From: JAGOEX01 sp964630905
Lineage (GTDB): Bacteria; UBP6; UBA1177
Length of the DNA: 33,772 nucleotides
Assembly: GCA_964630905.1 (NCBI GenBank)
Contig: CAZVWR010000034.1
Location: forward strand, 1-33,772
Direction of reading: 5' to 3'
In this document: piece by piece, positions 26,361-33,772 of the stretch
Layout: each line of letters opens with the position of its first letter
How positions within the stretch are numbered: the stretch's first letter is position 1
Notes under the pieces: generated by a model
Databases searched by the model: none
What the model was told of the DNA's origin: nothing
What the model saw: only the letters and a program-made list of their open reading frames with translations
Translations under genes and position numbers: made by a program

Positions 26361-26436
26361 TGGTGCCCAGGGACAGAATCGAACTGCCCACACGGGGATT
26401 TTCAGTCCCCTGCTCTACCGACTGAGCTACCTGGGC
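26361..26436 (-). tRNA. tRNA-Phe (anticodon GAA)
   Basis: 76 bases read on the minus strand, from GCCCAGGTAGCTCAG to an encoded CCA. The acceptor stem GCCCAGG pairs fully with CCTGGGC. The anticodon stem GGGGA/TCCCC closes the loop CTGAAAA, giving GAA (Phe). The T arm GGCAG-TTCGATT-CTGTC pairs with one G-U. It lies opposite to the flanking protein genes, with its own promoter at 26450-26478. Confidence 0.97.
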
Positions 26437-26449
26437 ACCAGCGGGCAAG

Positions 26450-26478
26450 TAATTACCAGAGTGTGAAAGCAAAGTCAA
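26450..26478 (-). promoter_or_regulatory. tRNA-Phe promoter
   Basis: On the minus strand TTGACT (complement of 26473-26478), a 17-base spacer, then TAATTA (26450-26455). A GC-rich stretch follows just before the tRNA 5' end, like the discriminators of growth-rate-controlled stable RNA promoters. Spacing and position fit very well. Confidence 0.65.
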
Positions 26479-26503
26479 GGAAAAATGAAAATGATCCCTG
26501 ATT

Positions 26504-26532
26504 TTGACCTTCTTTCTTGCAATTGCTTCAAT
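26504..26532 (+). promoter_or_regulatory. Candidate promoter for the glycosyltransferase / AssT-like gene pair
   Basis: TTGACC (26504-26509), 17 bases, TTCAAT (26527-26532), 30 bases before ATG 26563. It is divergent from the tRNA promoter, with only 25 bases between the two -35 boxes. No clear ribosome site is visible before the start codon. Confidence 0.4.
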
Positions 26533-26562
26533 AATTGATAAGCTGAAAGCCGTTTTATATGG

Positions 26563-28758
26563 ATGTTTATTGATAAAACACTGATGCGGAATATGCTGAA
26601 TTTATTAGATAAAAAAAACAGTATAATTTTGAGGACAATCTTTTCTGCTGTTGCATTTATTCTTTTTTCGATCTGGGCTGTAAATTTAGATCTGTTTTTG
26701 CCTTTTAAGGTGTTCTTTCCTTATTTTCATCTGATGTTTGCATTTACTGCGGTGACTGTTTTTCTGATCTCTAAAAAGATAATATCGAAGTCGGGTGATC
26801 TTAAAAATCTCAAGCCGTTTTTCTATATTCTGCCGGCAGCAGCTTTTTTTGCGTCTCTTTCAATAAGTTTCATCTTTTTTCAGGGGATGCCGCACATTCA
26901 GGATAGCGTTGATTATCTTGTGATGGCGCAGAACTTTGCAAGCGGGAAATGGCATAACGAAATGCCGGAACATTATGAATTCTTCAAGTTTTTATACATG
27001 ATTCCTGATGGTGAAAAGTTCTATTCGATGTTCCTGCCGGGTTTTTCATTTTTTCTTGTTCCTTTTGTGATACTCGGAATGCCGGTGATCGCCAATCCTC
27101 TTTTGACGGCACTTAATGTTTATCTCACAGGCATGATCGCAAAAAAGCTGTTTGATGAGAAAATTGCAGTAATTTCAATGCTTTTTGTTTTGATGTCGAG
27201 TTTTCTTATCGTTATGGGCGGAACTTTTATGGCCCATTCCTTCTGTGCGGCAATGACCCTGTCAGCCATATATTTTTATATCCTTTCGTTAGAAAAAGAT
27301 ACTTGGAAATATCCCCTTTTGACTGGTGCAGCGATTGGCTGGCTCATGCTGATACGACCGCAGAATGCTGTTTTTATTGCACTTCCTCTGGCTTTGTGCT
27401 CTCTTATTAATATCAGAAAAGAAAATGTTTTTAAAAACGGACTTAAAACAGTTGCCGCATTTATTCCGTTCTTTGGATTCTTAATGTTCTACAACTGGAT
27501 GTACACCGGAAATCCTTTTATATTCAAGCAGGACATCTATTTTAATTACAGTGAGCCTGCGACAATGTGTCACCGTTTCGGGATCGGTTCGGGTTGTCCT
27601 TATTCCAACTGGATAGAGATGCCGAAAGTCGGGCTTACATGGTCACATGCAGTGCTTGTTTCGTTCAGACGGCTTTCCCCGCTTGTAATGAACCTTTTTC
27701 TCCATCCGTTGACGATGATATTTATTTACAGTGCGTTCCTGTTTGCAAAAAAAAAGAGTGATGTCAAGTCATTATCATCACTTTTCACAATATTTATTTT
27801 TACTTTCGCAGGTTATTTCTTTTTCTATTTCGATGGAAATGTTTTCGGACCGAGATATTATTATGAAGCATCTTTTCTTCTTGTAATAATAATAGCTTAC
27901 GGATTTATGCAGACAAAAGGGTATGTGAAAATTATTGCAGTTTCGCTCGTCATCTCAGGTTTTCTTTTTCAAGGTGCTGTGATTGTTCCGGAACTTTACG
28001 AAAGTTATAGACACGGGTTCTGGGATATTGATGCAAAATTAGTAGAGGCGGTCAAAAAGAAGGGGATAAAGAATGCAGTTATTTTTGTGTCGCCGAAACA
28101 TCTTTACGGATCGGGTTTTGCTTTGATGGATCACTCTGATATCGATAAGAACAGTGTCATTTACGGAAGGGACCTGGGTGAAAAACAGAACAGCCGTCTG
28201 ATGGGCAGATATCCGCAAAGATCATATTATCTCGCAAAGTTCAAAAAACCGGGGAAAAACACTGAACCTCCTGAAATAATTGAGATAAAGCCTGAGCCGG
28301 ATTACGGGAGCATCCATATTGAACTTGAAGATAAAAATTATCCCCTCACAGGTTCTCCCGATTACTGCAACATTTTTCCTGAAAAATCGTATCTTGATAA
28401 ATATTTTGAAATGAACCCGCCGTATAAATATCTTCAGTTCGGGCAGTGGTTCTTTTTCTGCAGATTTGTAAATACTGAGCAATATTACGATTTTGGTCAG
28501 AAATTCAATGACTCAGGTAAATATGAAATGATCGTCAAAGCGGTGAGTGGCCCTGATATGGGAAAATTTAAAATTTTCGTTGATAATAAATACGCTGGTG
28601 TTATTGATTTCAATTCGCCTGTTGAAGAATTTAAACTTTTTTCTGTTGAGATGAAAGTGAAAAAAGGGTTCAGACTAATAAAATTCCAACCGTCTGAACT
28701 TGTAAGTCCTTTAAATTATTTCTTTATTGACTATATTGAATTTGTGCCGCGGAGATGA
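26563..28758 (+). CDS. GT-C-like polytopic membrane glycosyltransferase with C-terminal beta-sandwich domain
   Basis: 731 residues. About a dozen hydrophobic helices span residues about 20-470. After the second or third helix comes an extracytoplasmic loop with HIQDSVDYLVMAQ (111-123), the acidic loop position that in GT-C enzymes (GT39/ArnT-like) holds catalytic Asp residues, here D114 or D117. LIRPQNAVF and GPRYYYEA further on are also typical of this group. Such enzymes move a sugar from a polyprenyl-phosphate donor on the outer face of the inner membrane. Residues about 470-640 form a soluble domain, and the last 85 residues (GKYEMIVKAVSG to FFIDYIEFVP) look like a carbohydrate-binding-type beta sandwich. 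Start ATG 26563 is the first in frame but lacks a clear ribosome site; ATG 26584 or 26593 are possible. The stop overlaps the AssT-like gene region. Confidence 0.75.
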   Translation: MFIDKTLMRNMLNLLDKKNSIILRTIFSAVAFILFSIWAVNLDLFLPFKVFFPYFHLMFAFTAVTVFLISKKIISKSGDLKNLKPFFYILPAAAFFASLSISFIFFQGMPHIQDSVDYLVMAQNFASGKWHNEMPEHYEFFKFLYMIPDGEKFYSMFLPGFSFFLVPFVILGMPVIANPLLTALNVYLTGMIAKKLFDEKIAVISMLFVLMSSFLIVMGGTFMAHSFCAAMTLSAIYFYILSLEKDTWKYPLLTGAAIGWLMLIRPQNAVFIALPLALCSLINIRKENVFKNGLKTVAAFIPFFGFLMFYNWMYTGNPFIFKQDIYFNYSEPATMCHRFGIGSGCPYSNWIEMPKVGLTWSHAVLVSFRRLSPLVMNLFLHPLTMIFIYSAFLFAKKKSDVKSLSSLFTIFIFTFAGYFFFYFDGNVFGPRYYYEASFLLVIIIAYGFMQTKGYVKIIAVSLVISGFLFQGAVIVPELYESYRHGFWDIDAKLVEAVKKKGIKNAVIFVSPKHLYGSGFALMDHSDIDKNSVIYGRDLGEKQNSRLMGRYPQRSYYLAKFKKPGKNTEPPEIIEIKPEPDYGSIHIELEDKNYPLTGSPDYCNIFPEKSYLDKYFEMNPPYKYLQFGQWFFFCRFVNTEQYYDFGQKFNDSGKYEMIVKAVSGPDMGKFKIFVDNKYAGVIDFNSPVEEFKLFSVEMKVKKGFRLIKFQPSELVSPLNYFFIDYIEFVPRR

Positions 28759-28760
28759 TG

Positions 28761-30254
28761 ATGAAAAAAATTACTATATTTGTAATGCTTATTTTGTTTA
28801 CTGCCGCCTGTGAGAACACCCCTCATAATTCGCCAAAGACCGATGACACGGCAGATCCTGACATTATTTTTGAAAACGATGAAGACAATGTTGAAACTCC
28901 GGCTGTATTTGATGTAAAAGTGGAGGAAAATGAGAAAAATGTCCTTTCATGCCGGCTTACTTTCAAAACAAAAGAGAAGATTAAAACAGTTGTGAAATAT
29001 TTCTCAAAAGATCATAAAGGCTATGAGATTGTTGAAGAAAATGAAAACACAGAGCATTATTTCTTTCTCTGGGGAATGAGGCAGAAAAGAGAATACACCA
29101 TAGAAATATATGATGAAAAGAATCTTGATGAACCGCTTGATATCACACAATATATTCCCGGAACGGTGCCTGACTCCATCCCTTATACCCATCTTGCTGT
29201 AAATGAAATTGATAAGGTTTCTGAAGGGTTCCTTCTTTTTACATATTCGGCATCAATTGAAAGCCGGACTTTTCCTGTAGCTATAATGATAGATACCGAT
29301 GGTGAAGTGGTTTGGTATTTTGAATATTTTATGTCAGGATACAATCTTATCGGTGATTTGCAGTATATTGAAGAAAAAGGGACAATAACTATCGGGCTGA
29401 TGAAAGGTCCAAATATGGCGGAAATTCCTGCTGAAGAAGCGATAGAGATCGATCTTGAAGGAAATGTTTTGTGGAGATCACCGGAAATATTGAGTGTATA
29501 TTATGATAGAGGAAGCTGGCACCATATGTATAGACAGCTTCCTGACGGCTCTTTTGTCTTTTTTAATCTTGTTTTTTCTGAAACCACGGTAGGAGACAGG
29601 ATAATCAATGTGGATGCAGGCTATAATGAGTTGTGGTCGTGGAATTATATGGATCATTTTGAGCCGCCCGGATGTACACCTGATAAATGGTGTGACTGGA
29701 CTCATTCAAACAGTGTTTCTATGTTCAAAGAAAAGAATGTTGTATATTTAAATTCCAGAAATTTCTCTCAATATTTAAAAATTGATATGATCACCGGCAA
29801 TGTTTTGTGGAAGTTCGGGAAAGATGGTGATTTTACTTTGAAAACTGACAATCCTGATCCTTGGTTTGAGTTCGCACATGATCCTGAAATAAAGAATTTT
29901 GACAGTGATACAATTATTTTTTATGACAACGGTTCAGTCGAACGGGGTTATAGCAGGGTTATTGAATACAAACTTAATTTTGAAGAAATGACAGCGGAAA
30001 TATCTTTTATCTATGATGGTTCAAATGACGAAAGAATCTGGTTTGCCGAATACTGGGGCGATGCTGATTCCTTACCTAACGGGAATATTTTTGTAACAGC
30101 AGGGTTATATGACCTGAGCCAGGATTCCCGTTTTTTTGAAGTAACAAGAGATGGCGAGATTGTGTGGGAGCTTTTTATGGGCAAGGAAGAAGACTGGATG
30201 TACACACTTTATAACGCCCAGAAATTTATTCCGCCGTTGAAACAACCGGATTGA
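28761..30254 (+). CDS. AssT-like arylsulfotransferase-family lipoprotein
   Basis: 497 residues from ATG 28761, which has GGAG at 6 bases. Two in-frame ATGs just upstream (28755, 28758) sit too close to that site. Lipoprotein-type signal MKKITIFVMLILFTAAC, then an acidic linker and an Ig-like region (about 45-125), then a beta-propeller of the arylsulfotransferase family. The four residue types of the E. coli AssT active site are present in order: His in SWHHMYRQLPDG (254/255), H315 in DWTHSNSV, R333 in LNSRNFSQYLKID, and H373 in FAHDPEI, the expected sulfated histidine. Known AssT enzymes move sulfate between aryl sulfates and phenols without PAPS. The substrate here is unknown, and some members of the family may not be sulfotransferases. 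Coupled to the glycosyltransferase gene; it ends against the convergent MFS gene with no spacer. Confidence 0.78.
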   Translation: MKKITIFVMLILFTAACENTPHNSPKTDDTADPDIIFENDEDNVETPAVFDVKVEENEKNVLSCRLTFKTKEKIKTVVKYFSKDHKGYEIVEENENTEHYFFLWGMRQKREYTIEIYDEKNLDEPLDITQYIPGTVPDSIPYTHLAVNEIDKVSEGFLLFTYSASIESRTFPVAIMIDTDGEVVWYFEYFMSGYNLIGDLQYIEEKGTITIGLMKGPNMAEIPAEEAIEIDLEGNVLWRSPEILSVYYDRGSWHHMYRQLPDGSFVFFNLVFSETTVGDRIINVDAGYNELWSWNYMDHFEPPGCTPDKWCDWTHSNSVSMFKEKNVVYLNSRNFSQYLKIDMITGNVLWKFGKDGDFTLKTDNPDPWFEFAHDPEIKNFDSDTIIFYDNGSVERGYSRVIEYKLNFEEMTAEISFIYDGSNDERIWFAEYWGDADSLPNGNIFVTAGLYDLSQDSRFFEVTRDGEIVWELFMGKEEDWMYTLYNAQKFIPPLKQPD

Positions 30255-31802
30255 TCAGCACGCCGCTTTTGCGTCAGCGATATTCTTTTCTGCATGTGTG
30301 AAAAGTTTTCTGAAAATAACAAGACCTATCGGTGAAATGACGGCTGTTGTTCCGACCCAGACCCACACCATGTAGTGATCCGGATAGTTTTCGACGCCTG
30401 CTGGAAGCCCTTCCGGAGTATATGTCTTGACAAGCCATCCCGAAAGAGGTCCGACAAAGAATTTTGCAAAGAAGAAAGGAAGAACTGCAAGTGAAAGATA
30501 TGAAGCTTCTCTCCCTTTCGGAGCAATTTCCGCGGTGAACTGCATGAGTCTTGGTGACCAGAAAGCCTCTCCGATAGTGAAAATTATAACAAACAATATA
30601 ACTGAAAAGAAAAGAGGTGATCTTCCTTCAACCGGCACATCAAGCCATCTTGCAAAAATGAGCTCTCCTACCCATGTGTCGTTCAAAAATGCGAAATACT
30701 GATGAGGAATAACAGCAATGAAAACCGAAAAAGCGGAAATGAAAGTTCCTATCAGCATCATTTTGTATGAACCGATCTTTTTGGTCAGAGCTGCGATCAA
30801 AGGGACAAGTATAACTATCATTGTCGGGTTCAGAACTCCGTAAATGCTCCCGACTTTCACGCCGTCACCGAAGATCCTGATGCCGTATTTTGGGAAAGTA
30901 TAATGAAAATGCTGGAAAGTAAGTCGCACAAAAACTGTTATGAAAAGCATAAAAATAAATATCCAGAAAGGTTTCTCCGTGAAAACCTGCTTCATTTTCG
31001 TAAAAGTATCGACCGCCGTATGCTTGATAGTGCTTATAAGTGCGGGAAAGAAAGCTCCGCCGTCACCTATATTTTTTCCCGGAGTTATAACTATTCCGTT
31101 ATCTTCAGTCATTTCTACTCCATCCCGCATAAAAAGGATAGACAGCATTCCCGGAATTGTAATGAAAAAGCCGATCAGAATAATAAGCTGATAACTTGAC
31201 ACTGAAAGTCCGGTCAGCGGAATTGAAAAATAGGCGTGTTCTCCGAATTTGTGCCGCACAAGGTCGAAAATATAGGCACCTATTGCAAATCCGACATTCA
31301 TAAGAGTGTAGAAAAGACCGAATCCCAATGCCGCAGTTTCTTTTGTGGTAAATCTTTTTATGGCAACTGAAAGGACAGGTCCTGTGATCGCTATTCCTAC
31401 CGCCATCGGAATGAAACCGAATAAAGTGGAAAGAAAAATGTTGGGCATGAAAGGCATCAGAAATCTTGAAAAAACGAGCATGAATGAGCCGATAAGAAGA
31501 GTTTTTCTGATCCCTATCGCATCACAGACCGGACCGACAATAATGACAAGAAGAGTTAAGAATATCGACCATGTTCCCATGTACGTTCCGGCTGAAACAT
31601 CGGAAAGCCCCATGTCTTTTGAAAGATAGAGAATGAAGGCGATGTTTATCCCGCCGTATGCGGAGTATTCCGTGACTTTTGTGAAAAACATCAGATAAAG
31701 TTCTCTTGGTGAACCTTTCAATCCTTTGGCATAGCTGGCAATAATGTAGATAAACGCCGCGACAAATGCTGCAATGCCAGTGTAGATAACAAGATCGAGC
31801 AT
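30255..31802 (-). CDS. MFS transporter (POT-like N-terminus)
   Basis: 515 residues with about 12-13 hydrophobic helices, so an inner-membrane major facilitator carrier. The N-terminal region (FTKVTEYSAYGG, then ILYLSKDMGLSD) resembles the ExxxYxG region of proton-dependent oligopeptide transporters. The first cytoplasmic loop, after GPVCDAIGIRKTLLIG, is the MFS motif A position. The substrate cannot be told from sequence; the divergent sulfoquinovosidase gene makes a sugar or sugar-sulfonate possible, but the N-terminus fits peptides better. The minus-strand start at 31802 has GGGAG six bases upstream. It is divergent from the GH31 lipoprotein gene and shares a 238-base intergenic region with two candidate promoters. 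Its stop codon abuts the stop of the AssT-like gene. Confidence 0.85.
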   Translation of the reverse strand: MLDLVIYTGIAAFVAAFIYIIASYAKGLKGSPRELYLMFFTKVTEYSAYGGINIAFILYLSKDMGLSDVSAGTYMGTWSIFLTLLVIIVGPVCDAIGIRKTLLIGSFMLVFSRFLMPFMPNIFLSTLFGFIPMAVGIAITGPVLSVAIKRFTTKETAALGFGLFYTLMNVGFAIGAYIFDLVRHKFGEHAYFSIPLTGLSVSSYQLIILIGFFITIPGMLSILFMRDGVEMTEDNGIVITPGKNIGDGGAFFPALISTIKHTAVDTFTKMKQVFTEKPFWIFIFMLFITVFVRLTFQHFHYTFPKYGIRIFGDGVKVGSIYGVLNPTMIVILVPLIAALTKKIGSYKMMLIGTFISAFSVFIAVIPHQYFAFLNDTWVGELIFARWLDVPVEGRSPLFFSVILFVIIFTIGEAFWSPRLMQFTAEIAPKGREASYLSLAVLPFFFAKFFVGPLSGWLVKTYTPEGLPAGVENYPDHYMVWVWVGTTAVISPIGLVIFRKLFTHAEKNIADAKAAC

Positions 31803-31838
31803 CCTTTACTCCCTTTAATGAATGATCCCAAATTGATA

Positions 31839-31856
31839 AAAGGATAATTATTCTTT
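31839..31856. promoter_or_regulatory. 18-bp imperfect palindrome, candidate operator
   Basis: AAAGGATAATTATTCTTT has 9-base arms with one G/T mismatch. It covers the predicted -10 box of the MFS promoter, so a bound repressor would block it. There are no T-runs to suggest a terminator. Function is inferred from position only. Confidence 0.35.
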
Positions 31857-31868
31857 AGAAACCGTCAA
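31841..31868 (-). promoter_or_regulatory. Candidate promoter for the MFS gene
   Basis: On the minus strand TTGACG (31863-31868), a 16-base spacer, then TATCCT (31841-31846), about 38 bases before the start codon. The consensus match is moderate. Confidence 0.45.
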
Positions 31869-31986
31869 TTTAAAAGTGAAATCTAATATAAATTATACAT
31901 CTCTAATTTTCGTTAAGTTAATGCCCGTTAGCGTTATTGAATTTTTGAGAAGTGCGGAGCTTTTTGCGAATAGCAAAACATTTATA

Positions 31987-32014
31987 TTGATTTTGCTTGG
32001 TAATTTGGTAGACT
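31987..32014 (+). promoter_or_regulatory. Candidate promoter for the GH31 lipoprotein gene
   Basis: TTGATT (31987-31992), a 16-base spacer, then TAGACT (32009-32014), with TG one base upstream of the -10 as in extended -10 promoters. The start codon GTG 32041 follows, with GAGG at 32031-32034. Confidence 0.4.
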
Positions 32015-32040
32015 CAAGTGTCATTTTTTTGAGGCTTGTT

Positions 32041-33772
32041 GTGATAAAATTTCTACTTCTGTCCTTTTTTATGATTTTTATATCCTGCGGTGAAGAAAAG
32101 AAATATTCTGATAATGACACAGTTTATGCGGATGAAGATACGGTAGAAGGAGAGTCGTCTGATGATTCAGGAGAGACAACGGAACTTCCTGATGAAGATA
32201 ATGCCAAGTTTAATAAATTGCCGGATTATAGAATAAATCTGGAATATTATGATTCTTTAAAGAGTGGTTTTTTCCTTGGCAACTTTAAACTCAAATATGA
32301 AGAAGATCCAGTTTTAATAACGGTGACACACATTGATGAACCGGAGAGATCTCTCTTTTCAACAATAAAGGGATTTCCGTTTGTGAACGCTAAACTTACT
32401 TCGACTTCATACAAAGAGAACGCGGGATCTTTCACCATTACTGAAACAATTCACAAAATATGTATGGGAATGAATGTCAGCAAAATAGAATATAATGGCG
32501 AAATGCTTGAATTAAAAGGGAAATTCGGTGGCGACTGCGATGTTTCATTCAGTATCGAGTTTTCTGCAAGATCAAATTCCCGGCTCGGATTTGAGGTAAA
32601 ATTAATTCCTGAAAACCAGGGTACAGATGTGAATTCTGTCTGGAGAGCGGGAATGATATATGAAAGTTCTTTTGATGAAGGATTTTACGGTTTCGGAGAA
32701 CAGTATACAGTTTTTAATATGAAGGGTCGCCGGCTGCCGGTAATTTCTCAGGAGCAGGGACTCGGCAGAGGTTCGGAACCCCTTACAACCGTCATAAATC
32801 AGCTTAATCCCGGCTCTGCAGGGGATTGGTATACTAGTTATGCTTCTGTTCCCCATTATATTACGAACACGAAAAAATCACTGTTCCTTGAGAATTACGA
32901 ATATTCTGTTTTTGATATGACTCAGCCCGGCTCGGTTTCAGTTGAAGCTGATTCAAACATCTTGAAAGGGCAGATAGTTTATGGTGACAGTATAGCGCAA
33001 CTGATTGAAAACTATACTGATTTTTGTGGAAGAATGGATGCTCTGCCTGAGTGGATGGATAACGGGGCAATAGCGGGAATTCAGGGCGGAACTGCAAAAG
33101 TAACTGAAATAATTGAAAAATTCAAAGCACACAATGTCCCTCTTGCAGGAATCTGGCTTCAGGACTGGGTAGGGCAGCGGGAAACTCTTATCGGTCGTCG
33201 ACTCTGGTGGAATTGGGAACTTGACAAAGATCATTATCCGGAATGGGATCAACTTGTTAAAAATATTCATGAAACTGGAGCGAAGGTTCTTGGATATGTC
33301 AATCCTTTTCTTGTTGATGTGAAGACAAAAAAGAATTTTGATAGAAATCTTTTTCTTGAAGCAATGGAGAAGGGGTATCTCCTCAAAGATCATTCAGGAA
33401 GTGTCAAGATGATAGGTAACGGCGGTTTTGATGCGGCACTGGTCGATCTGTCAAACAGTGAAGCAGTTGAATGGATGAAAGGGATAATTAAAGATAATAT
33501 GCTGAATATCGGAATTGACGGCTGGATGGCGGATTTCGGCGAAGCGACTCCTTTTGAAGTTGTTCCTGCAAGCGGAGAATCAACATCAACTTTTCATAAT
33601 AGATATGTCGAGCTTTGGGCAAAACTCAACAAAGAAGTGATAACTGAACTTGAAAAAGAGGGTGAGGTTGCATTTTTTAATCGGGCCGGATTCACAAAAA
33701 GTCCAATGTATTCAACACTTTTCTGGCTTGGAGATCAGGTTGTTTCATGGGATGATAGAGATGGGATAAAAA
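32041..33772 (+). CDS. GH31 lipoprotein, probable sulfoquinovosidase (3' end outside window)
   Basis: At least 577 residues, open to the window end. GTG start 32041 has GAGG at 6 bases and gives a lipoprotein signal (MIKFLLLSFFMIFISC), followed by an acidic linker to about residue 60. The rest is a GH31 beta-sandwich and (beta/alpha)8 barrel: nucleophile D498 in GWMADFGE and acid/base D565 in GDQ, 67 apart as in E. coli YihQ (D405, D472). The sulfonate-binding triad of sulfoquinovosidases is also present with the same spacing: Q374 (LQDW), R387 and W390 (GRRLWWNW), matching YihQ Q288, R301 and W304. It should release sulfoquinovose from sulfoquinovosyl glycerides. Unlike cytoplasmic YihQ it is predicted to be a lipid-anchored envelope protein. 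The MFS gene upstream is divergent. Confidence 0.88.
   Translation, partial: MIKFLLLSFFMIFISCGEEKKYSDNDTVYADEDTVEGESSDDSGETTELPDEDNAKFNKLPDYRINLEYYDSLKSGFFLGNFKLKYEEDPVLITVTHIDEPERSLFSTIKGFPFVNAKLTSTSYKENAGSFTITETIHKICMGMNVSKIEYNGEMLELKGKFGGDCDVSFSIEFSARSNSRLGFEVKLIPENQGTDVNSVWRAGMIYESSFDEGFYGFGEQYTVFNMKGRRLPVISQEQGLGRGSEPLTTVINQLNPGSAGDWYTSYASVPHYITNTKKSLFLENYEYSVFDMTQPGSVSVEADSNILKGQIVYGDSIAQLIENYTDFCGRMDALPEWMDNGAIAGIQGGTAKVTEIIEKFKAHNVPLAGIWLQDWVGQRETLIGRRLWWNWELDKDHYPEWDQLVKNIHETGAKVLGYVNPFLVDVKTKKNFDRNLFLEAMEKGYLLKDHSGSVKMIGNGGFDAALVDLSNSEAVEWMKGIIKDNMLNIGIDGWMADFGEATPFEVVPASGESTSTFHNRYVELWAKLNKEVITELEKEGEVAFFNRAGFTKSPMYSTLFWLGDQVVSWDDRDGIK

Noticed and set aside
26361..26436. tRNA-Phe as an integration site of a mobile element
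   Set aside because: No integrase gene and no repeat of the tRNA 3' end seen in the window; neighbours look like ordinary chromosomal genes.

Overview
The window looks like chromosome of a low-GC, Gram-negative-type bacterium. Evidence is four lipoprotein-like or secretory signal peptides, large multi-domain surface proteins, hybrid histidine kinases, and a subtilisin-like protease carrying a MopE-type metal-binding motif and DxDC-type cysteine repeats. That mix, with Asp/Glu-rich stalks followed by G-[DN]-[ST] tripeptide repeats, recalls uncultured bacteria formerly grouped with Deltaproteobacteria (Myxococcota-like). No 16S or ribosomal marker is present, so the phylum is a guess. Coding density is very high. 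No stretch over about 300 bases lacks a gene, and many genes overlap by four bases (ATGA).

Layout. (1) 1-1562: 3' end of a large surface protein (InlB-like repeats, a calcium-binding EGF domain, a PPC-like beta domain, acidic stalk, repeat stalk, short Cys tail). (2) 1581-4339: a three-gene cassette of a GAF protein, a PilZ c-di-GMP receptor and a PAS-GGDEF diguanylate cyclase. (3) 4433-10615: a second giant surface lipoprotein whose C-terminal third is paralogous to (1). It is split by one in-frame TAA at 6593-6595, and the frame stays open on both sides. (4) 10746-23691: nine tightly packed genes. They encode a PAS hybrid kinase, a 7TM protein with an orphan linker helix, a CheR-type methyltransferase, a HAMP/GAF hybrid kinase, a REC-PAS3 hybrid kinase, a membrane GGDEF protein, a REC-Hpt protein, a REC-HD-GYP phosphodiesterase and a small S26-type peptidase domain. 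(5) 23791-26328: secreted S8 protease with the same kind of short Cys tail as (1) and (3). (6) 26361-26436, minus strand: tRNA-Phe(GAA). (7) 26563-30254: a GT-C-like membrane glycosyltransferase and an AssT-like lipoprotein. (8) 30255-31802, minus strand: MFS transporter. (9) 32041 to the window end: a GH31 lipoprotein with the residues that define sulfoquinovosidases.

How it may fit together (inference). The nine-gene operon contains the parts of a phosphorelay (hybrid kinase REC to Hpt to REC-HD-GYP) that would set c-di-GMP degradation, with a cyclase in the same transcript opposing it. Another cyclase and a PilZ receptor lie upstream between the two giant surface proteins, so c-di-GMP may control their display. 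The right end looks like a separate glycan and organosulfur locus.

The most notable observations are the split giant gene, the shared C-terminal Cys tail without a membrane helix, the compact relay/c-di-GMP operon with an orphan CheR, and the lipoprotein sulfoquinovosidase.
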